The position numbers and the translations under genes are program-made. The notes under the pieces are model-generated. The model was given only the letters and a program-made list of their open reading frames with translations, was not told the origin of the DNA and made no database searches. A stretch of 64,000 bases of DNA, from positions 1 to 64,000 of the forward strand of contig JAZDOT010000010.1 in NCBI GenBank assembly GCA_043798355.1, in the 5' to 3' direction. Source of the stretch: JAZDOT01 sp043798355 (GTDB lineage: Bacteria; Patescibacteriota; Gracilibacteria; Peribacterales; Peribacteraceae). Numbering within the stretch: position 1 is the first letter of the stretch; every line of letters begins with the position of its first letter. This document shows, piece after piece, positions 43,892-52,757 of the stretch.

Positions 43892-44947
43892 ATGTCTCCG
43901 CTTGATTCCACAATGCATTGGCTCTCTCGGCGCGTACGCCTGCTCTGCGGCATGGCGTTCATCATCGGTTCTCTGCTGCCCCCGTACGTACCGCGTGCGG
44001 CGCTCGCTTCCCAGGAATTCTCCGAAACCGTTCCGCAGTACCTCCTCGTGGAGGAGGGATTTCTCATGAAATCGGCTTCGCTCACGCGGCAGGGGACACG
44101 GCGCGCCTATGCCGAGGGAATCGTGCACACCGTCAAAGAGGGGGAGAGTCTCGAGAAGCTCGCTCAACGCTACCACCTCGCGACCGATACCATCCGATGG
44201 GCGAACCCCTCCGTCGGGAAGAAGCCCCTTCAGCCGGGAGACGAGCTCATCATTCTGCCGGTGGATGGCGTCCTCCATACGGTCGGTCGCGGGCAGACCG
44301 TCACGCAGATCGCAGAGCTCTATGATGTCGATCAGGCAAGTATTACGAAGCAGAACACGATCAAGGGCGGGTTCCTCATGGCGGGGCAGGAACTCATCAT
44401 TCCCGGAGGAAAACCGATCGTTGCCGGGTCTTCAGCGATCGCGATGGCGGGTAAGCCCGTGACCTTCGGGGATCGGATCGGCAGTGTGAAGAAGCCGACG
44501 GATCTCCTCGCGCGGTTTGCGGATGACGGGGCGAAACCTATGGAGGCCGCTTTCGTTCCTGATCCGACGGCGGGCGTCCTGCAGAAGCCGTGCTCGGCGG
44601 CGTGCTTCATCACGCAGTACTATCACGCCGGGCACTACGCATTGGATCTGCAGGAGCGGGGCGGGGGACCTATCTATGCCGCAGAGGCCGGAACAGTCAT
44701 CCGGGCGGATTACGGATGGAACGGGGGATTCGGCAATGTCATTGAGATCGATCACGGAAACGAACTGGTGTCTCTCTACGGACACAACAAGGAACTCTAT
44801 GTGAAAGTCGGCGACACCGTTTCACGGGGGCAGCTCATCGCGGCCATGGGGGCCACCGGTCTCGTCTACGGTGCCACCGGTATCCACACCCATTTCGAGG
44901 TACGGCTCAAAGGCGTAAAGAAAAATCCGTTGCTGTATATTCAGTGA
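43892..44947 (+). CDS. LysM-domain M23 peptidoglycan endopeptidase
   Basis: 351 residues. Signal peptide (to about residue 37), two LysM domains (about 75-122, HTVKEGESLEKLAQRYHL; about 124-168, HTVGRGQTVTQIAELYDV) and a C-terminal M23 domain with zinc ligands in HAGHYALDL and GIHTHFEVRLKG. The enzyme cuts peptide cross-links. It starts 12 bp after the carboxypeptidase stop and is probably co-transcribed. Confidence 0.92.
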   Translation: MSPLDSTMHWLSRRVRLLCGMAFIIGSLLPPYVPRAALASQEFSETVPQYLLVEEGFLMKSASLTRQGTRRAYAEGIVHTVKEGESLEKLAQRYHLATDTIRWANPSVGKKPLQPGDELIILPVDGVLHTVGRGQTVTQIAELYDVDQASITKQNTIKGGFLMAGQELIIPGGKPIVAGSSAIAMAGKPVTFGDRIGSVKKPTDLLARFADDGAKPMEAAFVPDPTAGVLQKPCSAACFITQYYHAGHYALDLQERGGGPIYAAEAGTVIRADYGWNGGFGNVIEIDHGNELVSLYGHNKELYVKVGDTVSRGQLIAAMGATGLVYGATGIHTHFEVRLKGVKKNPLLYIQ

Positions 44948-44989
44948 GGGGTGCAGAGATCGAACAAGAGAAGATCATGGGTAGTGTTC

Positions 44990-45328
44990 TTATGTGAGTA
45001 ACAGCTCCAATTTTGCAAGCACATCGACAAGAACGGACGGTGGCACACGTTCGATGACGCGCGCTCCGCGTGTCTGCCAATCGAGACTTTTCACGTGATC
45101 GGCAAGGATCACTCCTTTTGTTTTCATGCCGCACGGGAGAATGACCTCAAAAGGGTATCCCTTCGCATGGCCCGTAACGGGGCAGAGAATCGCCAAGCCC
45201 ACTTTTGCATTGTAGGAGCGCGGCGAAAGTACCAGAGCGGGGCGTCGGCCCGCCTGTTCCCTCCCGCACTGCGGGTCGAACTGGAGAGAAACGATGTCCC
45301 CCCGGTCTGGAACGGAAATTTTTACCAT
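44990..45328 (-). CDS. mazF: MazF/PemK-family endoribonuclease toxin
   Basis: 112 residues. PDRGDIVSLQFDPQCGREQAGRRPALVLSP has the MazF catalytic Arg region; LAILCPVTGHAKGYPFEV with the conserved Thr and DHVKSLDWQTRGARVIE complete the family pattern. It overlaps mazE by 7 bp in antitoxin-first order. Cleaves mRNA when free of the antitoxin. Confidence 0.93.
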   Translation of the reverse strand: MVKISVPDRGDIVSLQFDPQCGREQAGRRPALVLSPRSYNAKVGLAILCPVTGHAKGYPFEVILPCGMKTKGVILADHVKSLDWQTRGARVIERVPPSVLVDVLAKLELLLT

Positions 45329-45555
45329 ACCTCTTTGCCAATGACGGAGCCCGTTCGCACTTCCCCATGGAGATTCTCCGGCGTTACGTGCGCCAACAGC
45401 GCATTTAAATCTTGTTCTATGGAAGAAATCCGCATGCCATTTGATTCAAGAGATAACTCTACTTCCTTGCCGGAATCGATCCCCATATGGACGGCGAATG
45501 CCTTGGGGATGCGAACAGCCAGACTGTTACCCCATGTGCGAATGACGGTTTTCAT
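45322..45555 (-). CDS. mazE: MazE-family antitoxin
   Basis: 77 residues with the AbrB/MazE swapped-hairpin start KTVIRTWGNSLAVRIPKAFA. Binds DNA as a dimer and neutralises MazF with its acidic C-terminal tail. The start at 45555 is confirmed by TATACT (45562-45567) ending 6 nt before it. A palindrome overlaps that box. Confidence 0.92.
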   Translation of the reverse strand: MKTVIRTWGNSLAVRIPKAFAVHMGIDSGKEVELSLESNGMRISSIEQDLNALLAHVTPENLHGEVRTGSVIGKEVW

Positions 45556-45563
45556 GGAATGAG

Positions 45564-45576
45564 TATACATTGTATA
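45564..45576. promoter_or_regulatory. mazEF operator overlapping the -10 box
   Basis: TATACA-T-TGTATA, a perfect palindrome around one base. It overlaps four bases of the TATACT -10 of mazE, so MazE or MazEF binding would block the promoter. Confidence 0.65.
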
Positions 45577-45647
45577 TACATGAGAGGCAAGGATCTTTTC
45601 GATTGTTTCCCCTGTCCTCATCCGGTACCGTTTTCCCGCCTCCATAC

Positions 45648-45724
45648 GGGGTTGTAGCTCAGCTGGTTAGAGCGTCCGCCTGTCACGCGGAAGGTCGCGG
45701 GTTCGATTCCCGTCAGCCCCGCCA
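45648..45724 (+). tRNA. tRNA-Asp (anticodon GTC), CCA encoded
   Basis: Acceptor GGGGTTG pairs with CAGCCCC, the D stem is GCTC/GAGC, the anticodon stem TCCGC/GCGGA with loop CTGTCAC (anticodon GTC), the T arm GCGGG-TTCGATT-CCCGT, the discriminator G, and CCA is encoded. Confidence 0.98.
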
Positions 45725-45810
45725 TAGAGACGTCAATTCCGCCCTCATCTTTTTTAGAACGCTCTCTTTGGGAACAAGCATGATCCAGTGCATATTGCTA
45801 TGATGTCGGC

Positions 45811-46607
45811 ATGCACCCGCTGATCAGCCTTTCCACCGATTTCGGACTGAACAAAGGAATCGGGATCATGAAAGCCTGTATTCTGGATATCTGTCCGGAT
45901 GCGGTCATCATTGACTTGGCGCACAATATCCAAAGCTTCGACATTACGGACGGAGCACGACTGTTTGAGTCAGTCGCATATGTCAGAAAAGGCGAGCATG
46001 TGTGCGTTGTGGACCCGGGGGTGGGAACGAAGCGCCAAGGGTTGATCATCGAAACCGGCAGAGGCGACCATCTGATCGGACCGGACAATGGCGTCCTCAT
46101 CCCCGCGACACGGTTTTTGGGCGGCATCAGAAGGGCGCACCGGATCACGACCCGAAATTAATGCGCCAACTGGTCTCGCCGATTTTCCACGGCCGCGACG
46201 TATTTGCGCCTGCGGCTGCGCATCTTGCCACTGGGGTCGGCATCGGGGAATTCGGTCCGGAACTACAGGAATCCGCGCTGGTACCGGCGGCGTATGAGGA
46301 GGCGTATGCAACAGGGGGCGCAATCAAAGCGAAGGTCATTTCAGTCAATAGTTTCGGAAGCATTTTTCTGAATATCCGTGCCGAAGAAATGCACAAGGTG
46401 TTCAGTGTGGGCGATGGCGTTGCTTTGGCTCTCGAAGGACGAACTATTGCTCTTCCCTACAGGTTAACATTCGGAGATGTGCCCAAAGGGCAACCTCTCA
46501 TCATCGATGATGACTTCGGGCGAGTGGAGATAGCGGTGAATCTTGGAGGTTTCGCGCAAGCGTTCGGTGCTGCGATCGGTGATCACGTCGAGCTGCGGAA
46601 GACATAA
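45811..46607 (+). pseudogene. SAM hydroxide adenosyltransferase (DUF62 family), frameshifted
   Basis: The family converts SAM and water to adenosine and methionine. The first frame (45811-46161) gives LISLSTDFGLNKGIGIMKA to GGIRRAHRIT, then reads RN and stops. The rest continues in another frame from LMRQLVSPIFHGRDVFAPAA to the end at 46607. Adding one A between 46150 and 46151 restores ITNPKLMRQ and one product of about 265 residues, the usual length. So it is either a real one-base deletion or an assembly error. TATGAT (45799-45804) ends 6 nt before the ATG. Confidence 0.88.
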
Positions 46608-46640
46608 CCGATGTTGTTCTCAACACCCGCAGCACTGTTC

Positions 46641-47654
46641 TCACTTCCGGTAGTACACCACCCCTTTTCCTTTCCCCTTCCTCCCGATCTTCCCCGCCAT
46701 TCGGAGCGCGCTGAGATCACTTTTCAATGTCGGTCTCCTGATCATCGGCATGCTGGCTGAGAGTTCTCTGATAGCAAGCATCTTCCCGTGGAATGCGCTC
46801 AAGATGAGCGTCCGACGCTCTCCGCGGTTCAATGTTCCCTCTCTCATCGGTGGCAGGGATTTCCCCTCCAGAACGGAGAGCATCGTTTCCTGCGTTTGAA
46901 TGAGCTCTTCTGTCAAAAAAGCCAGAAGTCTGTCGGTGGATCCCGTCGTATCTGCGTGCTCAAGACTCTGCAGATACTCCCGCCGTCTGCGGTTTCGCAC
47001 CACGCACGGCGGATAGCCTGCCTGCAGAAGGAGCAAGTTCATGAGGAGCCTCGCCATGCGTCCGTTGCCGTCGTCGAAGGGGTGGATGCAGACGAAGCGG
47101 TAATGGAAGAGCGCCGCGCGCTCGACTGGATGTCGTTTCGCGTTCTTGCCAAGCCACGCGAGGAGGGATTGCATTTCATCGGCTACGTGAAACGGTTCTG
47201 TGTAGTGATGAATGGCCCCCGACAGCGTGAGGACATGATTGGGATGCACCTTGTATGCGCCTGCCGCGAGAGGTTTCCTGATCAGCTTCCCCTGTGCGCC
47301 CAGAGCGACTGTGCTCGTTACACCACGAAGAAGCAGTCCGTGGAGTTCCCGTATGAAATGCTCGGTGAGCCTGCTCTTCGTCCGAACGATCTCGTGTAGA
47401 TAATCGATTGCTTTCGCATGATTCTCCACCTCAACGTAATCCTTGAGCGGCTTCCCTTCCGATGTCAGCCCCTCACGCAGAAAGAATGCCGTTTCTCCGT
47501 ACGTCAGCGTATTCCCCTCGATGGCATTCGAGTTGTACGTCCAGTCGATGCGAAGCCGTTCCTGCCATGCAGCAAGGAGTTCTCTGCCAAATGGACGGAA
47601 GCTGTTGATCTTTGCCTGGAGATGGTCGACCTTCCGGAGCAGCGCATGCATCAT
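46641..47654 (-). CDS. Fic-domain protein (likely self-inhibited AMPylase)
   Basis: 337 residues. The Fic core motif HPFDDGNGRMAR is intact, with the catalytic His. An N-terminal SNAIEGNT matches the (S/T)xxxE(G/N) inhibitory helix of class II Fic proteins, so activity would be repressed until the helix moves. A C-terminal winged-helix-like part (about 270-337) may bind DNA. The start at 47654 is preferred because TATACT ends 6 nt upstream. Not adjacent to a FicA-type antitoxin. Confidence 0.9.
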   Translation of the reverse strand: MMHALLRKVDHLQAKINSFRPFGRELLAAWQERLRIDWTYNSNAIEGNTLTYGETAFFLREGLTSEGKPLKDYVEVENHAKAIDYLHEIVRTKSRLTEHFIRELHGLLLRGVTSTVALGAQGKLIRKPLAAGAYKVHPNHVLTLSGAIHHYTEPFHVADEMQSLLAWLGKNAKRHPVERAALFHYRFVCIHPFDDGNGRMARLLMNLLLLQAGYPPCVVRNRRRREYLQSLEHADTTGSTDRLLAFLTEELIQTQETMLSVLEGKSLPPMREGTLNRGERRTLILSAFHGKMLAIRELSASMPMIRRPTLKSDLSALRMAGKIGRKGKGKGVVYYRK

Positions 47655-47727
47655 ATCCACAGTATATCCATAAATATCCAAAAGACAAGAGCATCCTCTT
47701 ATTTCTGTTCGCTCTCAAAACCCACCC

Positions 47728-47769
47728 GTGACACCGTGCCTCGCATCAGACCTGATGCGGGAGTGTCAC
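47728..47769. repeat. Imperfect hairpin between fic and the C39-like gene
   Basis: GTGACAC (47728-47734) pairs with GTGTCAC (47763-47769), and inside CTCGCATCAG pairs with CTGATGCGGG (one T-G) around AC. Divergent intergenic position, so REP-like or regulatory rather than a terminator. Confidence 0.65.
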
Positions 47770-47847
47770 CACCGGTAGCAGATCGATCGCTTGAATCGGC
47801 GGTCATTTCATCGGCGCCACGTCCGATTGCCTGTACACTCCCGCCCC

Positions 47848-48600
47848 ATGCGCAGAGCACATCCTATTGCCATCGGCTGCATCGTTACGTTCCTGGCGGT
47901 GTTGGGGAGCGGTTGTGCTGCCACCAAGCCGTCCTTCCCCCCGCCAGACATCGTCCTGGATGTTCCTCCCGATATTGCGGTCTCTGCTTCTTCGGTGGGC
48001 GGTTCGTTTCCGTCGAAACCTGTTCCATCTCCGGCTCCTTCGAGTCTCCTCATCTCCGTCCCCTTCGCGCCGCAGGCGCCCTTTGCCGTTTGGGATCCTC
48101 TCCACGAAGAAGCGTGCGAAGAAACAGCGCTCATCATGGTGCACCACTTCCTGTCCGGGACCCCCCTTTCTTTGGCCGACGCAGAGGCCGAAGTGCAGGC
48201 CATGGTTGAGTGGGAGAGCGCACACGGATACAAAGCGGATGTGGCTGCCGCCGAATTGGGGGCGATCGCACAGAGCCTCTATGAATACCGCTTCCGTGTT
48301 CTTGCGGACGTGACGGCAGAGAATCTCCGGAGCGAACTTGCCGCCGGTCACCCCGTCATCATTCCGGCGTTCGGCCGCGCGCTCAAGAATCCCTTCTTCA
48401 GCGGAGAGGGTCCCTTCTACCACATGCTGGTCGTCATCGGCTACACGGAGGACGGCTTCATCACAAACGATCCCGGGACGAAGCGGGGGGAGAAGTACTG
48501 GTATGCGACGGATATTCTCCTGGACGCTCTCCATGACTGGATCGGAGTCAAAGAGCTGATCGCTACCGGTCCGAAGAAAGCATTGGTTGTGTGGAAGTGA
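47848..48600 (+). CDS. C39-like peptidase, lipoprotein
   Basis: 250 residues. A lipobox (LAVLGSGC) closes the signal peptide, so the product is a membrane-tethered lipoprotein. The peptidase C39-like domain has Cys in EEACEETALIMVHHFL, His in FYHMLVVIGY and Asp in ITNDPGT. Substrate unknown. TACACT (47834-47839) ends 8 nt before the ATG. The 3' end overlaps the convergent cyclase gene by 38 bp. Confidence 0.83.
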   Translation: MRRAHPIAIGCIVTFLAVLGSGCAATKPSFPPPDIVLDVPPDIAVSASSVGGSFPSKPVPSPAPSSLLISVPFAPQAPFAVWDPLHEEACEETALIMVHHFLSGTPLSLADAEAEVQAMVEWESAHGYKADVAAAELGAIAQSLYEYRFRVLADVTAENLRSELAAGHPVIIPAFGRALKNPFFSGEGPFYHMLVVIGYTEDGFITNDPGTKRGEKYWYATDILLDALHDWIGVKELIATGPKKALVVWK

Positions 48601-49207
48601 TCGCAATGACCCGTGCTGGTGCGCTGTCCGTTTCCAGCTTGAGCGGAAGGGCGATGACTTCAAACCTCTCCGCCCCGAGTAGAGCTTCCAGATTCGCAAG
48701 GTTTTCAATAATGAGGATTTCCTTGGAAAGCAGAATTTTGTGCACGGGATAGGGCTCCCTGTCGGGTCCGGGTGCGTCTATTCCGACGGCGGAAATTCCC
48801 ATGGAAGCCACGCACTCCGCAAATGCCTCCGAAAGGACGGGTCGCCGTTCATGATAGGCAGCTGTGCGGTACTTCTGTGATTGGCCGGTGAGGATGAGGA
48901 GGAACGCACGGGCAGGGATCGTCATCCCCTCGAGGAGTTCGATCTCTACAACTTCTTTGCCGCGCGCATCGAGGAGGATGCCCGGTCCTCTGAATCTCTC
49001 AACCGGGATCTGCGCGAGACTCTTCCCGCCCCTGATCATGTGGAGCGGGCCGTCCATATGCGTTCCGATGTGCATACCGCTCCGCATCTCAAAGTCGACG
49101 AATCCGTTCTCCTCCAGAGTTGCCGTTTTTCTCAGTAGCGGCTTCGGGTCGCCGGGGTAAAAGGGAGTTGAAGAATCGAAGCGGTGCGTGAGATCGAAGA
49201 CGGGCAT
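48563..49207 (-). CDS. Cyclase/kynurenine-formamidase-family metal hydrolase
   Basis: 214 residues with the family zinc motif HxGTHxDxPxH, seen as HIGTHMDGPLHM, and the N-terminal DLTHRFDSSTPFYPGDP. Members hydrolyse formamides or cyclic amides; no kynurenine pathway is visible, so the substrate is open. TAGGCT (49216-49221) ends 8 nt before the ATG at 49207. Confidence 0.87.
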   Translation of the reverse strand: MPVFDLTHRFDSSTPFYPGDPKPLLRKTATLEENGFVDFEMRSGMHIGTHMDGPLHMIRGGKSLAQIPVERFRGPGILLDARGKEVVEIELLEGMTIPARAFLLILTGQSQKYRTAAYHERRPVLSEAFAECVASMGISAVGIDAPGPDREPYPVHKILLSKEILIIENLANLEALLGAERFEVIALPLKLETDSAPARVIAITSTQPMLSSDR

Positions 49208-49254
49208 GGAAGCGCAGCCTAACACACTGTATTGCTATTGGCACGTGCCTTCTC

Positions 49255-49668
49255 TTACACGGCGGCATGTTCCAGAGCGCGCCTGCCGAATGTGGTTGTC
49301 CACCTTTGCAACGGAGACGGCCCCTGAATATTCAGATGAGAAAACAGCGCTCGCACTCCGGCGCTGTCCTCCGGAGAGAGCCGCTCATCGAGGTCTTCTT
49401 CCGTGTGTGCGGAAAGTGTGCGCAGGAGAGTGCGTTCGGTATCGAGGAATGCGGTGAATGCCGGCTCGTTATGTTCCGCCGTGTGCGCACGCCACAGAGC
49501 AAAAGGCCCGTTGAGGATGGTATTGAGAAGCCGATGCAACCCGCGGTATGTACCGGGAGCGGGGAGCATGGGGAGTCTGGGAGGCGGGATATCCGTCAAT
49601 GTTTCAGGCATGGTTCTGTGGGAGAAAAGATGCCTCGTTTTATGATTTGTAAAAGTCGCAGTCAACAC
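49255..49668 (-). CDS. Hypothetical protein
   Basis: 137 residues from a GTG, or 118 from an internal ATG (MPETLTDIPPP). No family recognised; mostly helical and acidic in the second half (HTEEDLDERLSPEDSAG). No promoter at the leaderless spacing. The frame is open with plausible codon use, but it could be spurious. Confidence 0.4.
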   Translation of the reverse strand: MLTATFTNHKTRHLFSHRTMPETLTDIPPPRLPMLPAPGTYRGLHRLLNTILNGPFALWRAHTAEHNEPAFTAFLDTERTLLRTLSAHTEEDLDERLSPEDSAGVRALFSHLNIQGPSPLQRWTTTFGRRALEHAAV

Positions 49669-49796
49669 GATGGCTGCTCTCGGACGTGGGTTGTTTAAAT
49701 TTTGAACAACAGAACATTCCCCGTCTTCCCGATCATTTCCTCGCGCAAACCGGCGGTTCCTTGTTTTTGGCTAAAACTGTTTTGTCGTGGAACATG

Positions 49797-49824
49797 TTGC
49801 ATGAAAAAGAAAAAGTTCTAGGGT
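49797..49824 (+). promoter_or_regulatory. Candidate TTGCAT/TAGGGT promoter of a small membrane-protein gene
   Basis: TTGCAT, 16 nt, TAGGGT, then a leader of about 50 nt to a Shine-Dalgarno-led ATG. The same TTGCAT -35 occurs before the gene at 54425. Confidence 0.5.
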
Positions 49825-49874
49825 GGTATTTGCCGTGCTCATTTCACCAACGTTTTTTGGCCGAGGAGATGTCT

Positions 49875-50075
49875 ATGTTCAAGGTTACGGTCCGAGATGC
49901 CGTGGTTGGCTTAGCCTGTTTCTTCTGTGGAGCGGTTGCGGACGAGCTGTTCCATGGAAGGGTGATCGGCGGGATCACCAATGGAGTAGTGCTGACGGCG
50001 GTGGCACTCAGCATGCTCGCCATCGTCGCCGTCCTCGTTGACATCCGCCGGAGTCGGCGGAAGAAACGAAGGTAA
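49875..50075 (+). CDS. Small two-helix membrane protein, Shine-Dalgarno led
   Basis: 66 residues (MFKVTVRDAVVGLACFFCG), two hydrophobic segments and a basic tail (RRSRRKKRR). GAGGAG lies 6 nt before the ATG, a real Shine-Dalgarno, unlike most genes here. A hairpin terminator follows closely. No family recognised. Together with the genes at 54425 and 55263 it looks acquired. Confidence 0.65.
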   Translation: MFKVTVRDAVVGLACFFCGAVADELFHGRVIGGITNGVVLTAVALSMLAIVAVLVDIRRSRRKKRR

Positions 50076-50095
50076 GTTCCAGTGGGCCGGTTGCC

Positions 50096-50130
50096 CCCTG
50101 CCGTCCGGCGCGACGGCAGGGCGGCTTTTC
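50096..50130 (+). terminator. Hairpin terminator after the small membrane-protein gene
   Basis: CCCTGCCGTC (50096-50105) pairs with GACGGCAGGG (50112-50121), followed by CGGCTTTT. Confidence 0.75.
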
Positions 50131-50171
50131 AAAGGGGCGTTCCTCATCGTCTATAAAAGCCGGGTGTTCTT

Positions 50172-51338
50172 CTATTTGAGGCTCTCATACTCCTTTCCTT
50201 TTGCGTTGAGTTCCTGGAGCACAGTGAATATATCATCGTAGAGACTTTTTCTCATCAGTTGATACGCGCTGACGATGGGTGCATCTATTCCTGTAACGCC
50301 GTAGAAACTCGCTCTCCAACCCCAAGGCTCACATTTGATATAGAGTGTCTTGCTGGGGATGAGCGGCGATCCGCGTCGTATGGTGTAGTAATCCCCGGAA
50401 CTGTGATACTCGGCACCGATTTTCTTCAAAAACTCTGTACCCTTCTCTCTCAGTGGAAATTCTTTTGGCAGAGGGGCCGCGTCTTTTTTCTGGGCATCCT
50501 TGTTCTGTATGAGTTGTAACTTTCCTTCTTTTTCTTCAACCCCCGCGGGGATATTCGCACATTTGAGATGTTGTGTGATCCATTCGCGGAAACACGCACG
50601 CTTTTCTGGAGCCAGTCCATTGTATGTTAGTCCAAGATCGAAAAGAGGATCTCCTTTCTCCTGTCTCAGCATGTCCAATTGGATGCGGACGAGAGCCATT
50701 TGTATCTCCCTTTCCAGTCGGTCACGTTGGTAGTACGGATCCTGGTACTTCTCTTCCGGGACAAATTCAGCAGCCGTGATTTCAACCCGGGGAGGTCTCT
50801 TCCCTGCGTCGATATCGAGCTTGACCTGCAGCTGACCTGCAGCATCCCTGATATCTTTGCCGAGGGCGTAATGCTTCGAAAGGAGTTGCTTCCACTGTTC
50901 AAACGTTTCGTTGACTTGGGTTTCGTTCATCTTGGTGTATCTATCCGGGGCAAAGACAACTTTTGTCATATCTCTGATTTGTTGCCCCAGTTCCTGTTGT
51001 AATGCTGCCTGGTCTTGTAACGCACGTATTTCCTTGTTTCGATGTTCTACGCAGGTTTCACCGGATGCGTCGATGGAGAGGATCTGCATTTTTTTTATAA
51101 GTGCATCCAGTTTTTTTTGGCAGTCTTGAATGTTTTCCAGATCCGGCTGTGTCACCTTGTCTACGAGATCGACTAATTGTTGCCTGGAAGTCTCCCTGTC
51201 GCTCACAGGCGCCTCAGGTTTATCCTGGCTTGGCGGTTGTTCCGGAGCGCTCTTTACATCTTGTGTCTCATGCTGAAAGAGCAACCGGGATTCCTGACTG
51301 TTGATGCGCGGCGGCGGGATTCCGTAAGAATGATCCAT
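50172..51338 (-). CDS. Unknown helical protein, 388 residues
   Basis: No signal peptide or membrane segment. Residues about 40-200 are Gln/Glu/Lys-rich and probably coiled coil (IQDCQKKLDALIKKMQIL); the last 100 residues look globular (GWRASFYGVTGIDAPIVSAY). Its ATG shares one base with the stop of the upstream gene (TAATG), so the two are translationally coupled. No homolog recognised. Confidence 0.65.
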   Translation of the reverse strand: MDHSYGIPPPRINSQESRLLFQHETQDVKSAPEQPPSQDKPEAPVSDRETSRQQLVDLVDKVTQPDLENIQDCQKKLDALIKKMQILSIDASGETCVEHRNKEIRALQDQAALQQELGQQIRDMTKVVFAPDRYTKMNETQVNETFEQWKQLLSKHYALGKDIRDAAGQLQVKLDIDAGKRPPRVEITAAEFVPEEKYQDPYYQRDRLEREIQMALVRIQLDMLRQEKGDPLFDLGLTYNGLAPEKRACFREWITQHLKCANIPAGVEEKEGKLQLIQNKDAQKKDAAPLPKEFPLREKGTEFLKKIGAEYHSSGDYYTIRRGSPLIPSKTLYIKCEPWGWRASFYGVTGIDAPIVSAYQLMRKSLYDDIFTVLQELNAKGKEYESLK

Positions 51339-51664
51339 TATAGTGCGAGGAATTGATTGTCCAAAAATGAGAGTTGTAACGAGTCGGCAAGCGCACTCAA
51401 TTGTTCGACATCCAAACTGAGCGATTTCTTGTACTGTGCGATCGTGCCGTTTGTTTCCTCCCGGTATTTCTGCAATTCTCTGTTGAATTGATCGAATGCT
51501 TTGATGTACCGCCTTCCTCTTTCCTGTAATTGGTGTGGGGTTTCGTTCTTGTATTTTTCATTGAGAAGCGGGGACTGATCCGAAGTGAGTTCCGGCTCAA
51601 TCTGACGCATGATAAAGTCATATAATTCTTTCCCCGACTTCGGGAGCAGCGGAATCTTCGGCAT
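51338..51664 (-). CDS. Unknown helical protein, first gene of a two-gene operon
   Basis: 108 residues, charged and helical (YIKAFDQFNRELQKYREET). A TATACT (51690-51695, minus strand) with a TATAAT slightly upstream gives a leader of about 25 nt. Coupled by TAATG to the next gene, which probably makes a partner protein. Confidence 0.6.
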   Translation of the reverse strand: MPKIPLLPKSGKELYDFIMRQIEPELTSDQSPLLNEKYKNETPHQLQERGRRYIKAFDQFNRELQKYREETNGTIAQYKKSLSLDVEQLSALADSLQLSFLDNQFLAL

Positions 51665-51813
51665 GGGTGGGTTTGTGGATGTGAGATTTCAAGTATATGT
51701 ATTATTATACAAGTTATTGCTTAATATGTCTATATATGGTTTCCGAACGAAAATCTTTGAGAGGATGGGAAAGAGGGCATCCACTCGCGGTTGCATGGAG
51801 CCCTAGCTCATCA

Positions 51814-52659
51814 CTATTTTCCGATCACCGTTCCCAATTCCGCTTTCATCGCCTCTGCCGCCTTTCCGGCTGCCTCTTTCCAGTCCTTACCTTTCGAAGC
51901 GAAAATAATTCCTCGTGAGGAGTTCACAATGGCGCCGGTGCCGTCCGGAATGAATCCAGAAACGATATCTTTTGCCGTTCCCCCCTGTGCTCCGTAGCCG
52001 GGGATGAGGAAGACGGCGTGCGGCATGAGGGTACGAAGATACTTCAGTTCCTCCGGATACGTGGCGCCGACGACGGCGCCGATTGATGAGAGATTGCTTT
52101 CGGGTCCGAGGCAGGTGGTTCCCCAACTCTCGACGAGCTGCGCCACATGCTCATGGACGACTTCGTCTCCGACGGGCAGGTCCTGCAGATCGCCGGAACT
52201 GGGATTAGAGGTTTTGACGAGGATGAAGATGCCCTTGTCATTCTTCTGACAGCGCTCGATGAAAGGCTGGACGCCGTCCGAGCCCAGGTATGGGGAAACA
52301 GTGAGCGCATCGACCGGAGAGTCTTTGGAGAGGTACGCATCGGCGTACGCTTCGCAGGTGGAGCCGATGTCGTTCCTCTTGCCGTCGGCGATGACGAGGA
52401 GGTCTTTCTGTTTTGCGTATGCACACACTTCCCAGAAGACTTTTATCCCCTCCCAGCCGAGCACCTCGAAATAGGCCAGTTGCGGTTTCACGCAGACGGC
52501 GACATCGGCAACGGCATCGATGATGCCTCTGGAAAACATCAAAACGCCATTTGCATCTTTGGATATTCCCTCGGGAAGTTTTTTGATGTCCGGGTCCAGC
52601 CCCACGCAGACGGGGGATGTGCTCTTGGTTCGTAGGGTGAGGGAGTCGGCAAAATGCAT
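51814..52659 (-). CDS. pyrF: Orotidine-5'-phosphate decarboxylase
   Basis: Last step of UMP synthesis. 281 residues, the longer PyrF type 2 class. VCVGLDPDIKKLPEG at the start and the catalytic LVIADGKRNDIGSTCEAYA with its Lys-Asp pair are intact; the phosphate loop is in FLIPGYGAQGG. The start at 52659 is confirmed by TATCAT (52666-52671) ending 6 nt upstream. With pyrB and pyrC it shows partial de novo pyrimidine synthesis in this window. Confidence 0.94.
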   Translation of the reverse strand: MHFADSLTLRTKSTSPVCVGLDPDIKKLPEGISKDANGVLMFSRGIIDAVADVAVCVKPQLAYFEVLGWEGIKVFWEVCAYAKQKDLLVIADGKRNDIGSTCEAYADAYLSKDSPVDALTVSPYLGSDGVQPFIERCQKNDKGIFILVKTSNPSSGDLQDLPVGDEVVHEHVAQLVESWGTTCLGPESNLSSIGAVVGATYPEELKYLRTLMPHAVFLIPGYGAQGGTAKDIVSGFIPDGTGAIVNSSRGIIFASKGKDWKEAAGKAAEAMKAELGTVIGK

Positions 52660-52757
52660 GGCAGCATGATATCGGTTTTCTCCATCTCGCCATAGACGGT
52701 GCATTTCGCCGGTTTTGCCATCGTCCTCACCATCGGTTTGGATTAGGATGGTTTCGC

